A stretch of DNA of 64,000 nt from Microbacterium invictum (GTDB lineage Bacteria; Actinomycetota; Actinomycetes; Actinomycetales; Microbacteriaceae). This document shows, piece by piece, positions 43,662 through 52,798 of this stretch. The DNA is taken from NCBI RefSeq assembly GCF_014197265.1, contig NZ_JACIFH010000001.1:1798001-1862000 (forward strand), written 5' to 3'. Made by a program: the position numbers and the translations under genes. Position 1 is the stretch's first letter; each line of letters begins with the position of its first letter. Below the pieces are notes generated by a model, which saw nothing but the letters and a program-made list of their open reading frames with translations, was not told the origin of the DNA and did no database searches.

Positions 43662-44651
43662 ATGTCCGACACCACCACCCGCGCCCTGTCGCTGCTGAAC
43701 CTGCTGCAGACGCATCGGCACTGGCCGGGTTCCGAACTGGCCGGGCGGCTCGGCGTCACCGAGCGCACGGTGCGCCGCGACGTCGAGCGGCTGCGCGAAC
43801 TGGGCTACCGCATCGAATCCTCCCCCGGCGCCACCGGCGGCTACCGGCTCGAGGCCGGCAGTGCCGTGCCGCCCCTGCTGCTCACCGACGAAGAAGCCGT
43901 CGCGATGGCCATCGGGCTGCGGGTCGCCGCATCGCAGCGCCTCGTGAGCGGGCCCGAGACCACGCTGACCGCACTGGCGAAGCTCGAGCAGGTGCTGCCC
44001 GCGCCGCTGCGGCGCCGGGTCAACGCCCTCGCCGAGACGGTGCAGCCGGTGGGCCTGGGCGCCGGCGCGGCGGTGTCGAGCGAGGTTCTGGGCGAGCTGG
44101 CCCTGGCCTGCCGCGACCACGAGCGGGTGCGGTTCACGTACGAGGCGGCATCCGGCGCGGTCACGCGCCGCCGGGTCGAACCGCACGCACTCGCGCCCGC
44201 GGATCGCCACTGGTATCTGTTGTGCTGGGACCTCGGGCGCGACGACTGGCGAACCTTCCGCGTCGACCGGCTGAGCGGCGTCGAGCACACCCGCGTGCTG
44301 TTCGAGCCGCGCCCGCTGACGGCCGAGGAGATCGAGGAGTTCATCCTCGTCGCCCGTTCGTGGGTGCGTCAGGCTGTCGAGGCGGATGCCGTGATGGCCA
44401 TGCCCCTGGACCAGATGCGCGACTACTTCGGGCAGTGGGGCCAGGGGTCCAGCGCCGAGGACGAGACCCACACGCGGTGGCAGGTCGGCGGCAGCGATTT
44501 CCGCGAGACGATGTACGGGCTCTCGTGGATCCCGGCCGGCGTCGAGTACACGACCGACCTTGCGGAGCCGGCTCGGGGCGAGCTGCGCGAGACGCTCGCG
44601 CGGATGCTCCGAGCGCTCGATGCCGCCCCGCCGCCGCACCGGCGCGACTGA
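43662..44651 (+). CDS. HTH-WYL domain transcriptional regulator (YafY-like)
   Basis: The 329-residue protein has a winged helix (about 1-60, with LAGRLGVTERTVRRDVERLRELGY). The WYL domain (about 145-220) contains FTYEAASGAVTRRRVEPHAL and RHWYLLCWDLGRDDWRTFRVDRL, and a C-terminal WCX extension follows. WYL domains bind nucleic acid or nucleotide ligands in several regulators. The divergent DrrAB-type genes and the palindrome between them point to local control of efflux. Confidence 0.92.
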   Translation: MSDTTTRALSLLNLLQTHRHWPGSELAGRLGVTERTVRRDVERLRELGYRIESSPGATGGYRLEAGSAVPPLLLTDEEAVAMAIGLRVAASQRLVSGPETTLTALAKLEQVLPAPLRRRVNALAETVQPVGLGAGAAVSSEVLGELALACRDHERVRFTYEAASGAVTRRRVEPHALAPADRHWYLLCWDLGRDDWRTFRVDRLSGVEHTRVLFEPRPLTAEEIEEFILVARSWVRQAVEADAVMAMPLDQMRDYFGQWGQGSSAEDETHTRWQVGGSDFRETMYGLSWIPAGVEYTTDLAEPARGELRETLARMLRALDAAPPPHRRD

Positions 44652-44715
44652 CACCCGGATTCGCCGGAATCTTGCAGGCGTGCGGCGTACCCTCGAGGCC
44701 ACCGAGGAGGTTCGC

Positions 44716-45132
44716 ATGCGTCGCGTCGGCACACTGGCATCCACTTTCGCCCTTGCAGCAATCCTGACCGCCTGCGCATCGGGAGGTGCCATGCCCGACT
44801 CGCCCAGCCCGAGCCCGACCGACCGGTTCCAGACGACGACGCCGGGGCCGATCTCACCCTCGCTCGCTCCGACCGGGGCGCCCGCCGACGTGCCGGAGGC
44901 GCGCTGGGACGCGATCGTCGACGACCTCGCGGCACGCGGCATCACCGGCACCCCCGACGTGGTGTCGGCCGAGAACGTCACGTTCAGCGATGGATCGCTC
45001 GGCTGCCCGCAGCCGGGTGTGTCGTACACGCAGGCCCTCGTCGACGGCATGCGGGTGATCGTCGCGGTCGACGACGTGCAGTACGACTACCGGTTCGGCC
45101 GGGGCGACGCCCCCAAGCTCTGCGAGAACTGA
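44716..45132 (+). CDS. Small putative lipoprotein with conserved YTQ/YDYR motifs
   Basis: The 138-residue product has a signal peptide ending in lipobox LTAC, a Ser/Pro/Thr spacer (about 24-55) and a domain of about 80 residues with TFSDGSLGCPQPGVSYTQ and VQYDYRFGRGD. I know similar sequences from actinobacterial lipoproteins with no assigned role. The two Cys in the domain (GC and LCEN) may form a disulfide. A GAGGAGG Shine-Dalgarno lies nine bases before the ATG, and a terminator lies at 45219. Confidence 0.8.
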   Translation: MRRVGTLASTFALAAILTACASGGAMPDSPSPSPTDRFQTTTPGPISPSLAPTGAPADVPEARWDAIVDDLAARGITGTPDVVSAENVTFSDGSLGCPQPGVSYTQALVDGMRVIVAVDDVQYDYRFGRGDAPKLCEN

Positions 45133-45218
45133 AGCCGCCGCGCCGATCCGCTGCGCAACGCTGACTGCCGGCGGGCCCGAGTCGTGCCAGGGCCGCCCGA
45201 ACGCGCCGTCCGAGAACG

Positions 45219-45256
45219 CCGAGGGGGCGACACCCTCGCGGATGCCGCCCCCTCGG
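45219..45256. terminator. Bidirectional terminator between lipoprotein and subtilase genes
   Basis: CCGAGGGGGC and GCCCCCTCGG form a perfect 10-bp stem around 18 bases, between convergent genes. The loop again contains GGATGCC. Confidence 0.75.
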
Positions 45257-45264
45257 ACCCGGTG

Positions 45265-48200
45265 CTACCTGAGGTTCACCAGCAGCGCCTCATCGGCACC
45301 CGACTCGTTGTCGGGGACGACGATCATGCTGCCCAGCGGCTGCTGCGCCGCGGCGGCGTCGACGTCGACGACGACCGACACCTTCGCACTGCCGCGGACC
45401 GGAACGGTCGCGAACTGGCCGTTGCTGACCGCCGGCGCAGTCGGGTCGTACGATGCCCAGCCGTCCATCGCATCCTCACCGTCCGTGGTGAGGCTGACCG
45501 ACTCCACGGTGTAGTCGAACGCCCCCGTCACGCCGATGTCGCCGGCCCACACCGGCAGCAGGATCGTGCTGCTGTCGGTGGGCGCCTGCGCCAGGAACCC
45601 GCTCGCGTACGTGGCCCCCGTGGCGATGTTCTGGAGGAACACCTCCGCGGTGCCGTCGACCGATCCCGTGCGCACCACACCGGAGTCGTATGAGAACACG
45701 ATCCAGTCCGGGGTGCCATCGCCGTTGTTGTCGATGACGACGTCGAACTCGTTGCTCGCCGCGTTCGACCACCGGTCGTGCGTGTTCACCGCGAACACCA
45801 TGAGGTGGTCGCCGCCGGCCGGGAACGACTGCACACCGGCGGCGCGCAGGTCGTAGCCGGTCTTGGCGAACGCGCGCGGGGTGTCCTTCTTGTCGCTCAG
45901 ACCCCACGTGTACACGTCGGCACTCGCGTCGAGCGCGCCCTTCGTGTTGCGCAGCGCGATCTCCGCCGTGACCTCGCCCTTGTCCCGCTTGGAGACGAGC
46001 CGCTTGGTCTGGGTGGTGACGTCGCTGTTCGAGCGCGGCACGAGCAGGTACGGCACCCGCAGCGTGGACTGCTCGGACGTGAGCACGACGTTGCCCGAGA
46101 TATCGGAGAACGAGAACTGATCATCGCCCGACAGCGAGCCCGGCACGTCCTTCGCCGAGGCGGCGAGGGTCACGATGACCTTGGCCGTCTTGCCCGGACG
46201 CACTGTGACCGACTTCGGCGCAACCCGCACCGATGCCTGCACCGACTCTTCGGTCGCCGTGGTCGAGACGCCGAACTTGACCGTCTCGTCGCCGTCGTTG
46301 CGGATGGTGACCGTCTTGATGCCCCCGAAACCGAGCCACGACTCCTCGAAGCCGAAGCTCAGCCCCGCCTCGCGCGCCCAGCCGCTCTCGGTGCGGAACG
46401 CGTCACCGGTCGCGGTGACCTGCGTCGCCACCGCCTGCGCGGTGTCGACCAGGCCCACGCCGCCGCGGGTGTTGCTCTGGCCCGCGACCTTCTCGGGGTC
46501 GGCGGTCGAGACGATCGCCGCGCCCACCTGCGGAGCGGTCCAGTCGGGGTGCGACTCGACGACGAGCGCGGCGACACCTGCTACATGCGGTGCGGCCATC
46601 GACGTGCCCGACATGATCGCCGCGCCGTTGCCGGTGCCGACGCCCGCCGAAGCGATCGCGACGCCGGGAGCAGCCACGTTCGGGCTGATCGCACTGTCAC
46701 CGCTGCGCGGACCCGACGAGCTGAAGCTCGCGTAGCCGCGGAAGCCGGGGTTGGAGATCTCGGCTCCGACGACCGTCGCGGTCGCCCCCGTCGTGAACGC
46801 GGCACCGTCCGAGGCGCGCACGCCCAGGAACGGGATCGTCACGGTGTACGGCGTGCCGTCGTCGGGGTTCGAGGTGATCTCGCCCTCGTACGGCGGCAGC
46901 GTGTTGTCGGAGTTGACCATGAGCACCGCGGCTGCCCCGGCCTGCTGGCCGAAGATCGCCTTTGCCACCCGCGCGCACGTGCCGCGCTGAACGACGGCGA
47001 GCTGTCCGCCGCCTTCGGTGACCCCCGCCTGGGTGTAGTCGGATGCCGCGCATCCGAGTGCTTCGTTGGCCGGCGTCGCCGGGTCGTCGGTCACGACGAC
47101 GACCTCGAGGTCGCCGACGGCCGACAGGTCGGCGCCGTTGGCGTTGATCGCCTCGACAGCCGTGCCGTCGACGGTGACGATCGCACCGGGGAACGACTCG
47201 GTGCTGTCCACGGCCGACACCGCGATGACGCCTTCACCGGCACCGGGCGCGCCGGTGAGGTACGGGTTGGGACCCGAGTTGCCGGCCGAGGCCACCACGA
47301 CCACGCCCGCGCCGACGGCGTTCGATGCCGCCACGGCACTGGGGTCGTCGGCACGGCCGAAGGACGAGCCGAGCGACATGTTGATGACGTCCATGCCGTT
47401 GTCGACGGCCCAGTCGATCGCCTGCACCGTCAGGTCCGTCGAGCCGTCGCAGCCGAACACGCGGACCGCGTACAGGTCCACCTGCGGCGCGACGCCCGGG
47501 CCGACCATGAAGTCGTTGTCCGAGGTCGTCTGGTCGTACGGTCCCGCGTAGGTCGAGCCGTCGGCGAGCACGCCGCTGCCGCCGGTGGTTCCGGCCACGT
47601 GCGAGCCGTGTCCATGGCAGTCCAGCGGGTTGGCGTCGGGCTGCGGGATCAGCGCGTCGCCCGAGCCGCTGGCGTCGTAGTCGTCGCCGGCCAGGTCGAT
47701 GCCGCCCTTGACGCGCGGCGCGCCGGGTCCGAACAGCGCCGGGTCCGCGGGCTGGTCAGAGGTGGCCGCGGCTGCCTCGAATGCGTCGACCGTGCCCGGG
47801 CCGCCGAAGGTGGCGTGGGTGTAGTCGATGCCGGTGTCGATGATGGCGACCTTGATGTTCTGACCGGTGTAGCCGGTGCTCTCCCACACCTCTGGCACAC
47901 CCAGGAACGGCACCGAGACCGCGTTGTCGAGCTCCTGCACGGTGACCGGGTGCACGGCCACGACGCCGGGCAGCGCCTCGATCGCGTCGACGTTGTCGAC
48001 GGGCACCGACGCTTGGATGCCGTTGTAGGCCGACTGCATCTGGGCGTGGATCTTGCCGCCCTTGCCGTTGATCGACCCGCGGATCGAGTCCTGCGCCTTC
48101 TTCAGCTTGCTCTTGACGGCCGAGCGCTCGCTCTTCGAGAGGTCGCTGCCCTTCTCCGCCTCGACGACGGCGACGGGGTCGCCCTCCATCTCGATCACGA

Positions 48201-48375
48201 CCGTGACGCGACCATCGGCGCCGACGGACGGCGTGAAGCTGCTGTCGATCTGCCCGGCCGAGCCGGACTCGAGGAATCTCGATGACGGATCGTCACCGGG
48301 TGCCGCGGCAAAAGCCGCGGATGTGGGCAGGGTGAGCGCGAGGGCTCCGACCACTGCCAAGATGCGTCGTTGCAT
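45265..48375 (-). CDS. Secreted subtilisin-like serine protease (S8) with PA domain
   Basis: The 1036-residue protein has a cleavable signal peptide (about 1-24, ending AFAAAPG) and an inhibitor I9-type propeptide (about 50-150). The S8 domain has catalytic D180 (IIDTGID), H256 (CHGHGSHVAG) and S592 (GTSMAAPHVAG), with oxyanion N366 in ASAGNSGP. A PA domain (about 435-535) is inserted before the Ser. About 400 residues of beta-sandwich-like Fn3/Ig sequence follow. It resembles lactocepin/C5a-peptidase-type extracellular proteases, which degrade host or environmental proteins. No sortase motif is visible. The ATG at 48375 has a GGAAGG site seven bases upstream. Confidence 0.93.
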   Translation of the reverse strand: MQRRILAVVGALALTLPTSAAFAAAPGDDPSSRFLESGSAGQIDSSFTPSVGADGRVTVVIEMEGDPVAVVEAEKGSDLSKSERSAVKSKLKKAQDSIRGSINGKGGKIHAQMQSAYNGIQASVPVDNVDAIEALPGVVAVHPVTVQELDNAVSVPFLGVPEVWESTGYTGQNIKVAIIDTGIDYTHATFGGPGTVDAFEAAAATSDQPADPALFGPGAPRVKGGIDLAGDDYDASGSGDALIPQPDANPLDCHGHGSHVAGTTGGSGVLADGSTYAGPYDQTTSDNDFMVGPGVAPQVDLYAVRVFGCDGSTDLTVQAIDWAVDNGMDVINMSLGSSFGRADDPSAVAASNAVGAGVVVVASAGNSGPNPYLTGAPGAGEGVIAVSAVDSTESFPGAIVTVDGTAVEAINANGADLSAVGDLEVVVVTDDPATPANEALGCAASDYTQAGVTEGGGQLAVVQRGTCARVAKAIFGQQAGAAAVLMVNSDNTLPPYEGEITSNPDDGTPYTVTIPFLGVRASDGAAFTTGATATVVGAEISNPGFRGYASFSSSGPRSGDSAISPNVAAPGVAIASAGVGTGNGAAIMSGTSMAAPHVAGVAALVVESHPDWTAPQVGAAIVSTADPEKVAGQSNTRGGVGLVDTAQAVATQVTATGDAFRTESGWAREAGLSFGFEESWLGFGGIKTVTIRNDGDETVKFGVSTTATEESVQASVRVAPKSVTVRPGKTAKVIVTLAASAKDVPGSLSGDDQFSFSDISGNVVLTSEQSTLRVPYLLVPRSNSDVTTQTKRLVSKRDKGEVTAEIALRNTKGALDASADVYTWGLSDKKDTPRAFAKTGYDLRAAGVQSFPAGGDHLMVFAVNTHDRWSNAASNEFDVVIDNNGDGTPDWIVFSYDSGVVRTGSVDGTAEVFLQNIATGATYASGFLAQAPTDSSTILLPVWAGDIGVTGAFDYTVESVSLTTDGEDAMDGWASYDPTAPAVSNGQFATVPVRGSAKVSVVVDVDAAAAQQPLGSMIVVPDNESGADEALLVNLR

Positions 48376-48509
48376 GGGACCGCCTTCCGGATGTGGGGGC
48401 ACGCCTTCACGAAAAGGTGAGTGAAGGCTGATAGGAGGCTATGCAGACACTGACAGCCACCGGAAGGAGCACCTTGTCAGAATGAGAGGAATCTCATCTT
48501 GCACATGTG

Positions 48510-49598
48510 TCAAGCGATGCGCGTTCCGGGCGGCAACGTGCGCGCCGGGGTGCGCGTGCGCAACCACGCCCACCACAGCAGCACGACCGCGAGCAGCACC
48601 TGCACACCGAGTCCGACGAACCAGCTGGGCACCGAGTTCGCGACGATCTCCTCGCCCGTCGGCACCTCGTCCTGCTGGTCCTCCCACGGCGCGCACTCGT
48701 CCCACGAGGTCTCCAGCTGAGGCGGCTGCTGGGCGCCGCGCACGCCGACCTTGATCCAGCCGAACACGTCGACGGGGTCACCGTGCTCGTCGAACTGGGT
48801 CGGGGTGGCGTCGGCGAGGATCACGAACGGGTTCGTGGCCAGCAGCCACCACACCCGATCGAAGCGCGGCACGTTGTAGGTGTCGACCTGCCACTCGCCG
48901 CAGACCATCTGCTCGGGGTTGCTGCCGCACGACTCGACGCCCTCGACGCACTGGGGCTCGCCGGTGACGGGGTCGTACACGGCCGAGCGGTACGAGTTCG
49001 TCGCCTCGGAGGAGACGCTGGCGCCCACCAGCCCGAAGCCGATGAGACTGCCGATCGCGAAGGCGGCCACGATCAGGTAGGTGGTCGCGACGGAGAAGAG
49101 AGGACGGGCCAGGATGCCGCTGATCGCCACACCGATGGCCGCGATGATCCCCGTCTCGACGACGAGCACCACCGAGGACACCAGCACGACGATCGGGTCC
49201 ACGCCGCCGGCGAAGGTGGCGATGATCAGGAACGGCACCGTGACGGCGGCGAAGGCCAGCCCGGTGAGCCACGCGGCCACGAACTTGCCGAGCAGGATCT
49301 CGCCGGTCGTCGCGAGGGTGACCTGGACGGGGGCGAGAGTGGCGGCATCCCGATCGCCGTTGATGCTGTTGCCGCTGAGGGTCGGAGCGACCAGCAGGAC
49401 GAGCAGCAGGGTGATGTTGACGACGACCGAGTACACGCCGGCCCCGGCCCGGTCGACGAAGCCGTAGGCGAGGAATGCGAGCAGCGTGATCCCGACCAGC
49501 AGCAGGGCGAACACGCCGAGCAGGACATACCAGGAGACCGTCCGCACGCGCTGCAGCAGCTCGAGCCGGGCGATGGTCCACAGCCGCGAGAAGCTCAT
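48510..49598 (-). CDS. ABC-2 type permease with large extracellular insert
   Basis: The 362-residue permease has six spans: the first at about 22-46, a cluster at 60-200 and the last near 325-348. A loop of about 110 residues with four Cys (QCVEGVESCGSNPEQMVC and DECAPW) sits before the last span and should lie outside the cell. Its ATG overlaps the TGA of the ATPase gene. The substrate is unknown; bacitracin-type or gliding-type exporters are similar in layout. Confidence 0.85.
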   Translation of the reverse strand: MSFSRLWTIARLELLQRVRTVSWYVLLGVFALLLVGITLLAFLAYGFVDRAGAGVYSVVVNITLLLVLLVAPTLSGNSINGDRDAATLAPVQVTLATTGEILLGKFVAAWLTGLAFAAVTVPFLIIATFAGGVDPIVVLVSSVVLVVETGIIAAIGVAISGILARPLFSVATTYLIVAAFAIGSLIGFGLVGASVSSEATNSYRSAVYDPVTGEPQCVEGVESCGSNPEQMVCGEWQVDTYNVPRFDRVWWLLATNPFVILADATPTQFDEHGDPVDVFGWIKVGVRGAQQPPQLETSWDECAPWEDQQDEVPTGEEIVANSVPSWFVGLGVQVLLAVVLLWWAWLRTRTPARTLPPGTRIA

Positions 49599-50527
49599 CG
49601 CTGTCCTCCTTCGAGGTCGAGGAAGGTCTGTTCGAGTGCGCCGGTCGCGGCCGCGAACTCGGCGATCGGCAGCCCCGCGCCCACGAGGGCGGTCAGTCCC
49701 GCGGCGGCTTCGCCATCCGAGGCGAAGCTCACCAGCAGATCACGCCGGTCGATCCGGATGCCGGTGACGTCGCGCCCGAGGGCCTGCGCGACCGGCAGCG
49801 CGCCCGCCTGCGGATCGCGGTCCGCCAGGCGCACGCGCCACATCCGCTCGCGGGTCGCCGCGGCGGCGATGCGCTCGGAACTCACGGTCTCGCCGGCGAT
49901 GAGGAACACGGCGTCGTCGACGACCTCCTCGAGCTCGGACAGGATGTGGCTCGAGATGAGGATCGTGCGGCCGTCGGCGGCGAGGCGACGCAGCAGCACG
50001 CGCAGGTCGACGCGGGCCTGCGGGTCCAGGCCCGAGGCAGGCTCGTCGAGCAGCAGTATCTGCGGGTCGTGCACGAGCGCGCGGGCGAGGCCGAGCCGCT
50101 GCTTCTGGCCGCGCGAGAGGACGCGGGCCGGGGCGTCGGCCAGATCGGCGAGCCCGACGGTGTCGAGCAGCTCGGCGGCGCGGCGTGCGGCGACGTCGCG
50201 GTCGAGGTCGTACAGACGCCCGGTGGTGACGATCGTCTCGCGGGCAGTGAGAGAGGGCCAGGCGCCCAGCGCGTCCGGCATCCATCCCAGGATGGCGCGG
50301 GCCGACGCCGGGTCCGCGATCGGGTCGATGCCGCCGAGTCGCACCGCTCCGGCATCCGGGGCCAGCAGCGACCCGAGGATCAGCAGGAGGGTCGTCTTGC
50401 CCGAGCCGTTCGGCCCGACGAGGCCCGTGACGGCGCCGGCGCGCGCGTCGAGCGAGACGTCGCGGACGGCATGGACATTTCCGAAGGAGCGGCGCACCCC
50501 GCGCGCGCTGATACCGGCGTCTGTCAT
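49595..50527 (-). CDS. ABC transporter ATP-binding protein
   Basis: The 310-residue ATPase has Walker A GPNGSGKTT, signature LSRGQKQRLGLARAL (Arg replacing the usual second Gly), Walker B ILLLDEPASGLDP and SSHILSELEEVVDD with the switch His. The C-terminal quarter is the regulatory extension of CcmA-type exporters. It is coupled by ATGA overlap to the permease gene and lies 53 bp downstream of the phosphodiesterase gene, so all three may form one operon. Confidence 0.92.
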   Translation of the reverse strand: MTDAGISARGVRRSFGNVHAVRDVSLDARAGAVTGLVGPNGSGKTTLLLILGSLLAPDAGAVRLGGIDPIADPASARAILGWMPDALGAWPSLTARETIVTTGRLYDLDRDVAARRAAELLDTVGLADLADAPARVLSRGQKQRLGLARALVHDPQILLLDEPASGLDPQARVDLRVLLRRLAADGRTILISSHILSELEEVVDDAVFLIAGETVSSERIAAAATRERMWRVRLADRDPQAGALPVAQALGRDVTGIRIDRRDLLVSFASDGEAAAGLTALVGAGLPIAEFAAATGALEQTFLDLEGGQR

Positions 50528-50558
50528 GCGCTCACCCTAGGGCCTTTCTATGACTTGG

Positions 50559-50584
50559 CTGAGAACGATTCGGCAACTTCTCAG
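50559..50584 (-). terminator. Weak hairpin between phosphodiesterase and ABC ATPase genes
   Basis: CTGAGAA and TTCTCAG pair over seven bases around a 12-base loop; the right arm includes the stop codon of the phosphodiesterase gene. It may attenuate rather than end transcription into the ABC genes. Confidence 0.35.
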
Positions 50585-51588
50585 CGGAAGATGCCGACGC
50601 CCAAGTCGGGGTGATCGACGAAGACGCCGTCGACCCCGGCATCCACGATCAGCTGCCATTCGGACTCGTAGCACCCGAACGCCGCCTTGTCGCGTCCACG
50701 CCGGAACTGGCCGATGAGGAAGGCATTCTCGGGGCGGCACGTCCAGGTGAACACCCGCATTCCGCGTGCGTGCGCGTCGGCGACGACCGGGGCGGGGCCG
50801 GTGGCGCGTCCGCGCCGGTCGGGGGCGAGGATGATGCGCTTGTCGAGGCTGATGCCGTCGACCCGGCCGGCCAGCGCGTCGAGCCCCTCCGGCTGCAGCA
50901 GCGAGCGGTACGTGGGCGCGTGCCGGCCGTGCGCGGCGACGAGGTCGAAGGGACGGCCCGACGACTCGCAGAGGAAGATGTACGTTCCCCGGATGCCGTG
51001 GTCGCGCACCTCGTCGAGGATCGTGCCCTCGAAGGACTCGACGATCAGCGGCAGCCGTCCGTCGGCCCATCCCGCCGCGTGCAGCTCGGCGGCGATGAGT
51101 CCGGCGAGGTCGAACCCGAGGCCGGCCATGTAGGTGGCGTGCTTGATCTCGAGGACCACGCCGATCTCGCGGCCCTGATCCAGCGATGCCCGGGAGACGA
51201 GGTCGAGCACGTCGCGCAGCCGCAGCACCGGCTGGGTGTCGTCGAAGCTCGCGCTGCCGGCCCGCAGCTGGGGCAGCCGCTCCCGGCAGCGAAGGGTGGC
51301 CAGCTCGTCCCAGGTGAAGTCCTCGGCGAACCAGCCGGTCAGCGCGGTGCCGTCGATGGTCTTCGTGGTGCGGCGTCCGGCGAACTCGGCGCGGGTGGCC
51401 ACGTCGGTGGTCGAGCCGATCTCGTTCTCGTGACGGACGACGAGCACGCCGTCTCTGCTGACCACGATGTCGGGCTCCACGGCATCCACCCCCAGCTCGA
51501 GGGCGAGGTCGTACGACGACCGGGTGTGCTCGGGGCGGTAGCCGGGGGCGCCGCGGTGTCCGATGACGAGCGGTGTGCGGCGCGGCAT
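50581..51588 (-). CDS. Glycerophosphodiester phosphodiesterase family protein
   Basis: The 335-residue protein has the GDPD TIM-barrel motifs: IGHRGAPGYRPEHT with the catalytic His at the start, VDAVEPDIVVSRDGVLVVRHE with metal ligands and second His, and GVVLEIKH in mid-barrel. It ends VDGVFVDHPDLG. It has no signal peptide, so it should be cytoplasmic, unlike GlpQ. Such enzymes hydrolyse glycerophosphodiesters to glycerol-3-phosphate and an alcohol. It may share an operon with the ABC exporter downstream. Confidence 0.9.
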   Translation of the reverse strand: MPRRTPLVIGHRGAPGYRPEHTRSSYDLALELGVDAVEPDIVVSRDGVLVVRHENEIGSTTDVATRAEFAGRRTTKTIDGTALTGWFAEDFTWDELATLRCRERLPQLRAGSASFDDTQPVLRLRDVLDLVSRASLDQGREIGVVLEIKHATYMAGLGFDLAGLIAAELHAAGWADGRLPLIVESFEGTILDEVRDHGIRGTYIFLCESSGRPFDLVAAHGRHAPTYRSLLQPEGLDALAGRVDGISLDKRIILAPDRRGRATGPAPVVADAHARGMRVFTWTCRPENAFLIGQFRRGRDKAAFGCYESEWQLIVDAGVDGVFVDHPDLGVGIFR

Positions 51589-51726
51589 CCGTCCAGGCTA
51601 CCCGGCCCGGCGACGCGGAGTTCCGGGCGGTTTTTCAGCCGCCCAGTGCCCTGCGCAGGCATGCGTCGGATAGCCTGGAGGCCCGCAGCAACTCGCTGCG
51701 AGCCGACTTTGGAGTAAGTAGAGACC

Positions 51727-52638
51727 ATGGCCTCCAGCAACTTCGCATTCAACAACCCCGCGTTCCAAGAGCAGCGCCCGGGCCTGACCCCGCCCGCAGC
51801 GACGCAGGCCGGCGCCACGCAGACCTCCGCAGCCTCGCACGCGACGGTCGACGCCGCCGCCAACGCGCAGCTGGAGGGCATGTACGCCGCCCCGCCGGCC
51901 GGCTCCATCGACACCGGTCGCATGACCGTCGAGGACACCGTCGTCAAGACGCTCGGCCTGTTCGCGATCCTCCTGGTGACCGCCGTCGTCGGCTGGATGT
52001 GGACGATGTCGCCGGTGACCGCCGCGAACCCCGAGCCCACGATCATGCCGTGGATCATCGGCGCGCTCGGCGGGTTCGTGATGGCGATGGTCGTCATCTT
52101 CAGCTCACGCAAGAAGATCCGCCCCGCGTTGATCTTCGCCTACGCGGCCTTCGAGGGACTGTTCGTCGGCGGCATCTCGGCCTACTTCGAGATGATCTGG
52201 CCCGGCATCGTGCTGCAGGCCACGCTCGCCACCCTGTCGGTCGTGGGTGTCACGCTGGCGTTGTTCGCGAGCGGCAAGATCCGCGCGTCGAAGAAGGCCA
52301 CCAAGATCTTCCTGATCGCGATGGTCGGCTACCTCGTGTTCTCGCTGATCAACGTCGTCATGATGATGTTCGGCGCCTTCCCGGCCGGCAGTGCGGGCCC
52401 CTTCGGCATGCTGAGCCAGCCGGTCTTCGGCATCCCGCTCGGCCTCATCATCGGCGTCCTGGTGGTCATCATGGCCGCGTACTCGCTCGTGCTCGACTTC
52501 GACTCGATCCAGCAGGGCGTCCGCAACGGTGCGCCCCGCCAGTTCGGCTGGTTGGGCGGATTCGGCATCATGGTCACCGTCGTGTGGCTGTACGTCGAGA
52601 TCCTCCGCATGATCGCGATCCTGCGCGGCAGCAACTGA
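51727..52638 (+). CDS. Bax inhibitor-1 / YccA family membrane protein
   Basis: The 303-residue protein has a soluble N-terminal segment of about 70 residues, rich in Ala/Thr, then seven spans. The family-typical YAAFEGLFVGGISAYF occurs in the middle, and acidic residues (SLVLDFDSIQQG) lie near the last span. Bacterial relatives form pH-sensitive calcium leak channels or interact with the FtsH protease. It is a single-gene unit with a good terminator at 52656. Confidence 0.93.
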   Translation: MASSNFAFNNPAFQEQRPGLTPPAATQAGATQTSAASHATVDAAANAQLEGMYAAPPAGSIDTGRMTVEDTVVKTLGLFAILLVTAVVGWMWTMSPVTAANPEPTIMPWIIGALGGFVMAMVVIFSSRKKIRPALIFAYAAFEGLFVGGISAYFEMIWPGIVLQATLATLSVVGVTLALFASGKIRASKKATKIFLIAMVGYLVFSLINVVMMMFGAFPAGSAGPFGMLSQPVFGIPLGLIIGVLVVIMAAYSLVLDFDSIQQGVRNGAPRQFGWLGGFGIMVTVVWLYVEILRMIAILRGSN

Positions 52639-52655
52639 GTCTGCTGTTTCTCGAG

Positions 52656-52680
52656 GGCCGTCCGGTGAACCCGGGCGGCC
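52656..52680 (+). terminator. Terminator of the Bax-inhibitor-1 gene
   Basis: GGCCGTCCGG and CCGGGCGGCC form a 10-bp stem with one G-U around TGAAC, followed by TTCGCC, 17 bp after the stop. Confidence 0.75.
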
Positions 52681-52718
52681 TTCGCCGTGTGTGGGGTTGA
52701 CCACGCGGCATCCCCAGG

Positions 52719-52786
52719 TCCGCAGAATGCGACCAAGTTCGCACCCGGATCCCGGTATCGATGCGAACTTGGCGCGAGTCTGCGCA
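52719..52786. repeat. 68-bp palindromic element, copy 1
   Basis: Two 25-base arms (52719-52743 and 52762-52786) flank an 18-base centre. The arms share the core CCAAGTTCGCA / TGCGAACTTGG and differ at six positions. Size, arm sequence and centre (both begin CCGGAT or CCCGGAT) match a second, perfect copy at 60947-61014. It sits between convergent genes, 33 bp after the terminator of the left one. Confidence 0.8.
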
Positions 52787-52798
52787 CGTGCGCGCGTT

